Shown here piece after piece: positions 63,637 through 64,000 of a stretch of 64,000 bases of DNA. The notes beneath the pieces are model-generated. The model saw only the letters and a list, made by a program, of their open reading frames with translations. It made no database searches and was not told where the DNA came from. The DNA is from Fulvivirga lutea. Its GTDB lineage: Bacteria; Bacteroidota; Bacteroidia; Cytophagales; Cyclobacteriaceae. The stretch spans positions 2,585,488-2,649,487 of the forward strand of contig NZ_CP070608.1 of the NCBI RefSeq assembly GCF_017068455.1. The letters run 5' to 3'. Numbering within the stretch: position 1 is the stretch's first letter; each line of letters starts with the position of its first letter. The position numbers and the translations under genes are program-made.

Positions 63637-64000
63637 GTGATTGAATTGAAAGAATCTGTTAGGGAGAAAACAAAGTGCTTTCATTGTGGTGATGAATGCA
63701 TTAATGAACTTATTCAATATGATGACCATGATTTTTGCTGTCATGGTTGTAAGGCTATTTACCAACTTTTTGAAGGAGGCGAGCTAGAAGAGTTTTATCA
63801 TTCCAGAACAAAGGTTGAAAAGGGTAAGTACAACTATCTTGATTTAGATGAAGTTCAAGAGAAGTATTTAAGTTTTAAAACACATGATTTTCAACAGGTT
63901 AAATTAAAATTACCAAGCATTCATTGCAGTTCGTGTTTGTACGTACTTGAAAATCTGTATCAGATAAATGAGGGTATTAAAAAGGTGCGTGTAGATTTTG
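63637..64000 (+). CDS. ccoI: CcoI/FixI-type copper P-type ATPase, N-terminal 121 residues (runs off window)
   Basis: Open to the window end from a GTG at 63637; an in-frame stop directly precedes it at 63631. The N-terminal metal-binding module has KCFHCGDEC and FCCHGCKAIYQL, as in ATPases that load copper into cbb3 oxidase. A heavy-metal-associated domain beginning KLPSIHCSSCLYVLENLY follows. The membrane and catalytic domains lie beyond the window. A CATCTTTG element (63625-63632) ends four bases before the GTG and may be a -7 box giving a leaderless transcript. CcoI genes normally sit next to cytochrome cbb3 oxidase genes, which should follow. Confidence 0.88.
   Translation, partial: MIELKESVREKTKCFHCGDECINELIQYDDHDFCCHGCKAIYQLFEGGELEEFYHSRTKVEKGKYNYLDLDEVQEKYLSFKTHDFQQVKLKLPSIHCSSCLYVLENLYQINEGIKKVRVDF

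Overview
The window is a contiguous piece of an AT-rich Bacteroidetes chromosome, most likely order Cytophagales. The evidence is a primary sigma factor of the short Bacteroidetes type, secreted proteins with T9SS signals (a C-terminal sorting domain with a YPNPT motif, and a PorE-like OmpA protein), TAnnTTTG-type -7 promoter elements, an SpmA-SpmB fusion, a bacterial acyl-CoA-binding protein and many TPR proteins. I could not fix the genus. There are no rRNA or tRNA genes, CRISPR arrays, insertion sequences or integrases that I can see. No gene-free stretch exceeds about 245 bases, and coding density is high.

Layout. (1) 1-15626, all on the minus strand and almost gapless. Read 5'->3' it encodes an NTT-type nucleotide-translocase-like membrane protein with HEAT repeats and a cNMP-like domain, a protein with three TIR-like domains, an nSTAND1 NTPase with a transmembrane segment, coiled coil and WD40 propeller, a beta-barrel outer membrane protein, a propeller-like lipoprotein, and the start of a giant secreted Ig-repeat protein. 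The giant protein contains four 318-bp near-identical tandem repeats. This is the best candidate for an undescribed system: an apparent trans-envelope signalling or conflict operon. (2) 15727-22199: an MscS channel, a PorE-like protein, the divergent pair queA and menC, and a VIT-family metal transporter. (3) 22200-25716: a signal-peptide-bearing TPR-CHAT protease, translationally coupled to an outer membrane protein. (4) 25765-33729: an alanine symporter, a TPR/SpoIIE phosphatase, a ureohydrolase, a TerB-like protein, SixA and TopA. (5) 33726-37781: an accessory-looking pocket with two small membrane proteins, a second exported TPR-CHAT protein, and a RHH/RelE-type toxin-antitoxin pair running directly into a sirtuin gene. 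(6) 38684-45447: a thioredoxin, Tex, two proteins of unknown function and SpmAB. (7) 45679-55107: a 3142-residue T9SS-secreted giant. (8) 55120-64000: housekeeping genes, namely rsmE, an acyl-CoA-binding protein, citrate synthase, an SPFH protein, a TPR protein, rpoD, a coiled-coil protein, inorganic pyrophosphatase, a Cu/Zn SOD lipoprotein, queE, and the start of a CcoI-type copper ATPase.

How it fits together. Much of the window concerns the cell envelope: T9SS cargo and machinery, exported CHAT proteases with a barrel partner, surface-type lipoproteins, and the STAND/TIR operon. The STAND topology predicts its sensor propeller outside the inner membrane and its NTPase inside. All functions come from motifs and architecture read by eye. 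No homology search was run, so claims of novelty are open.
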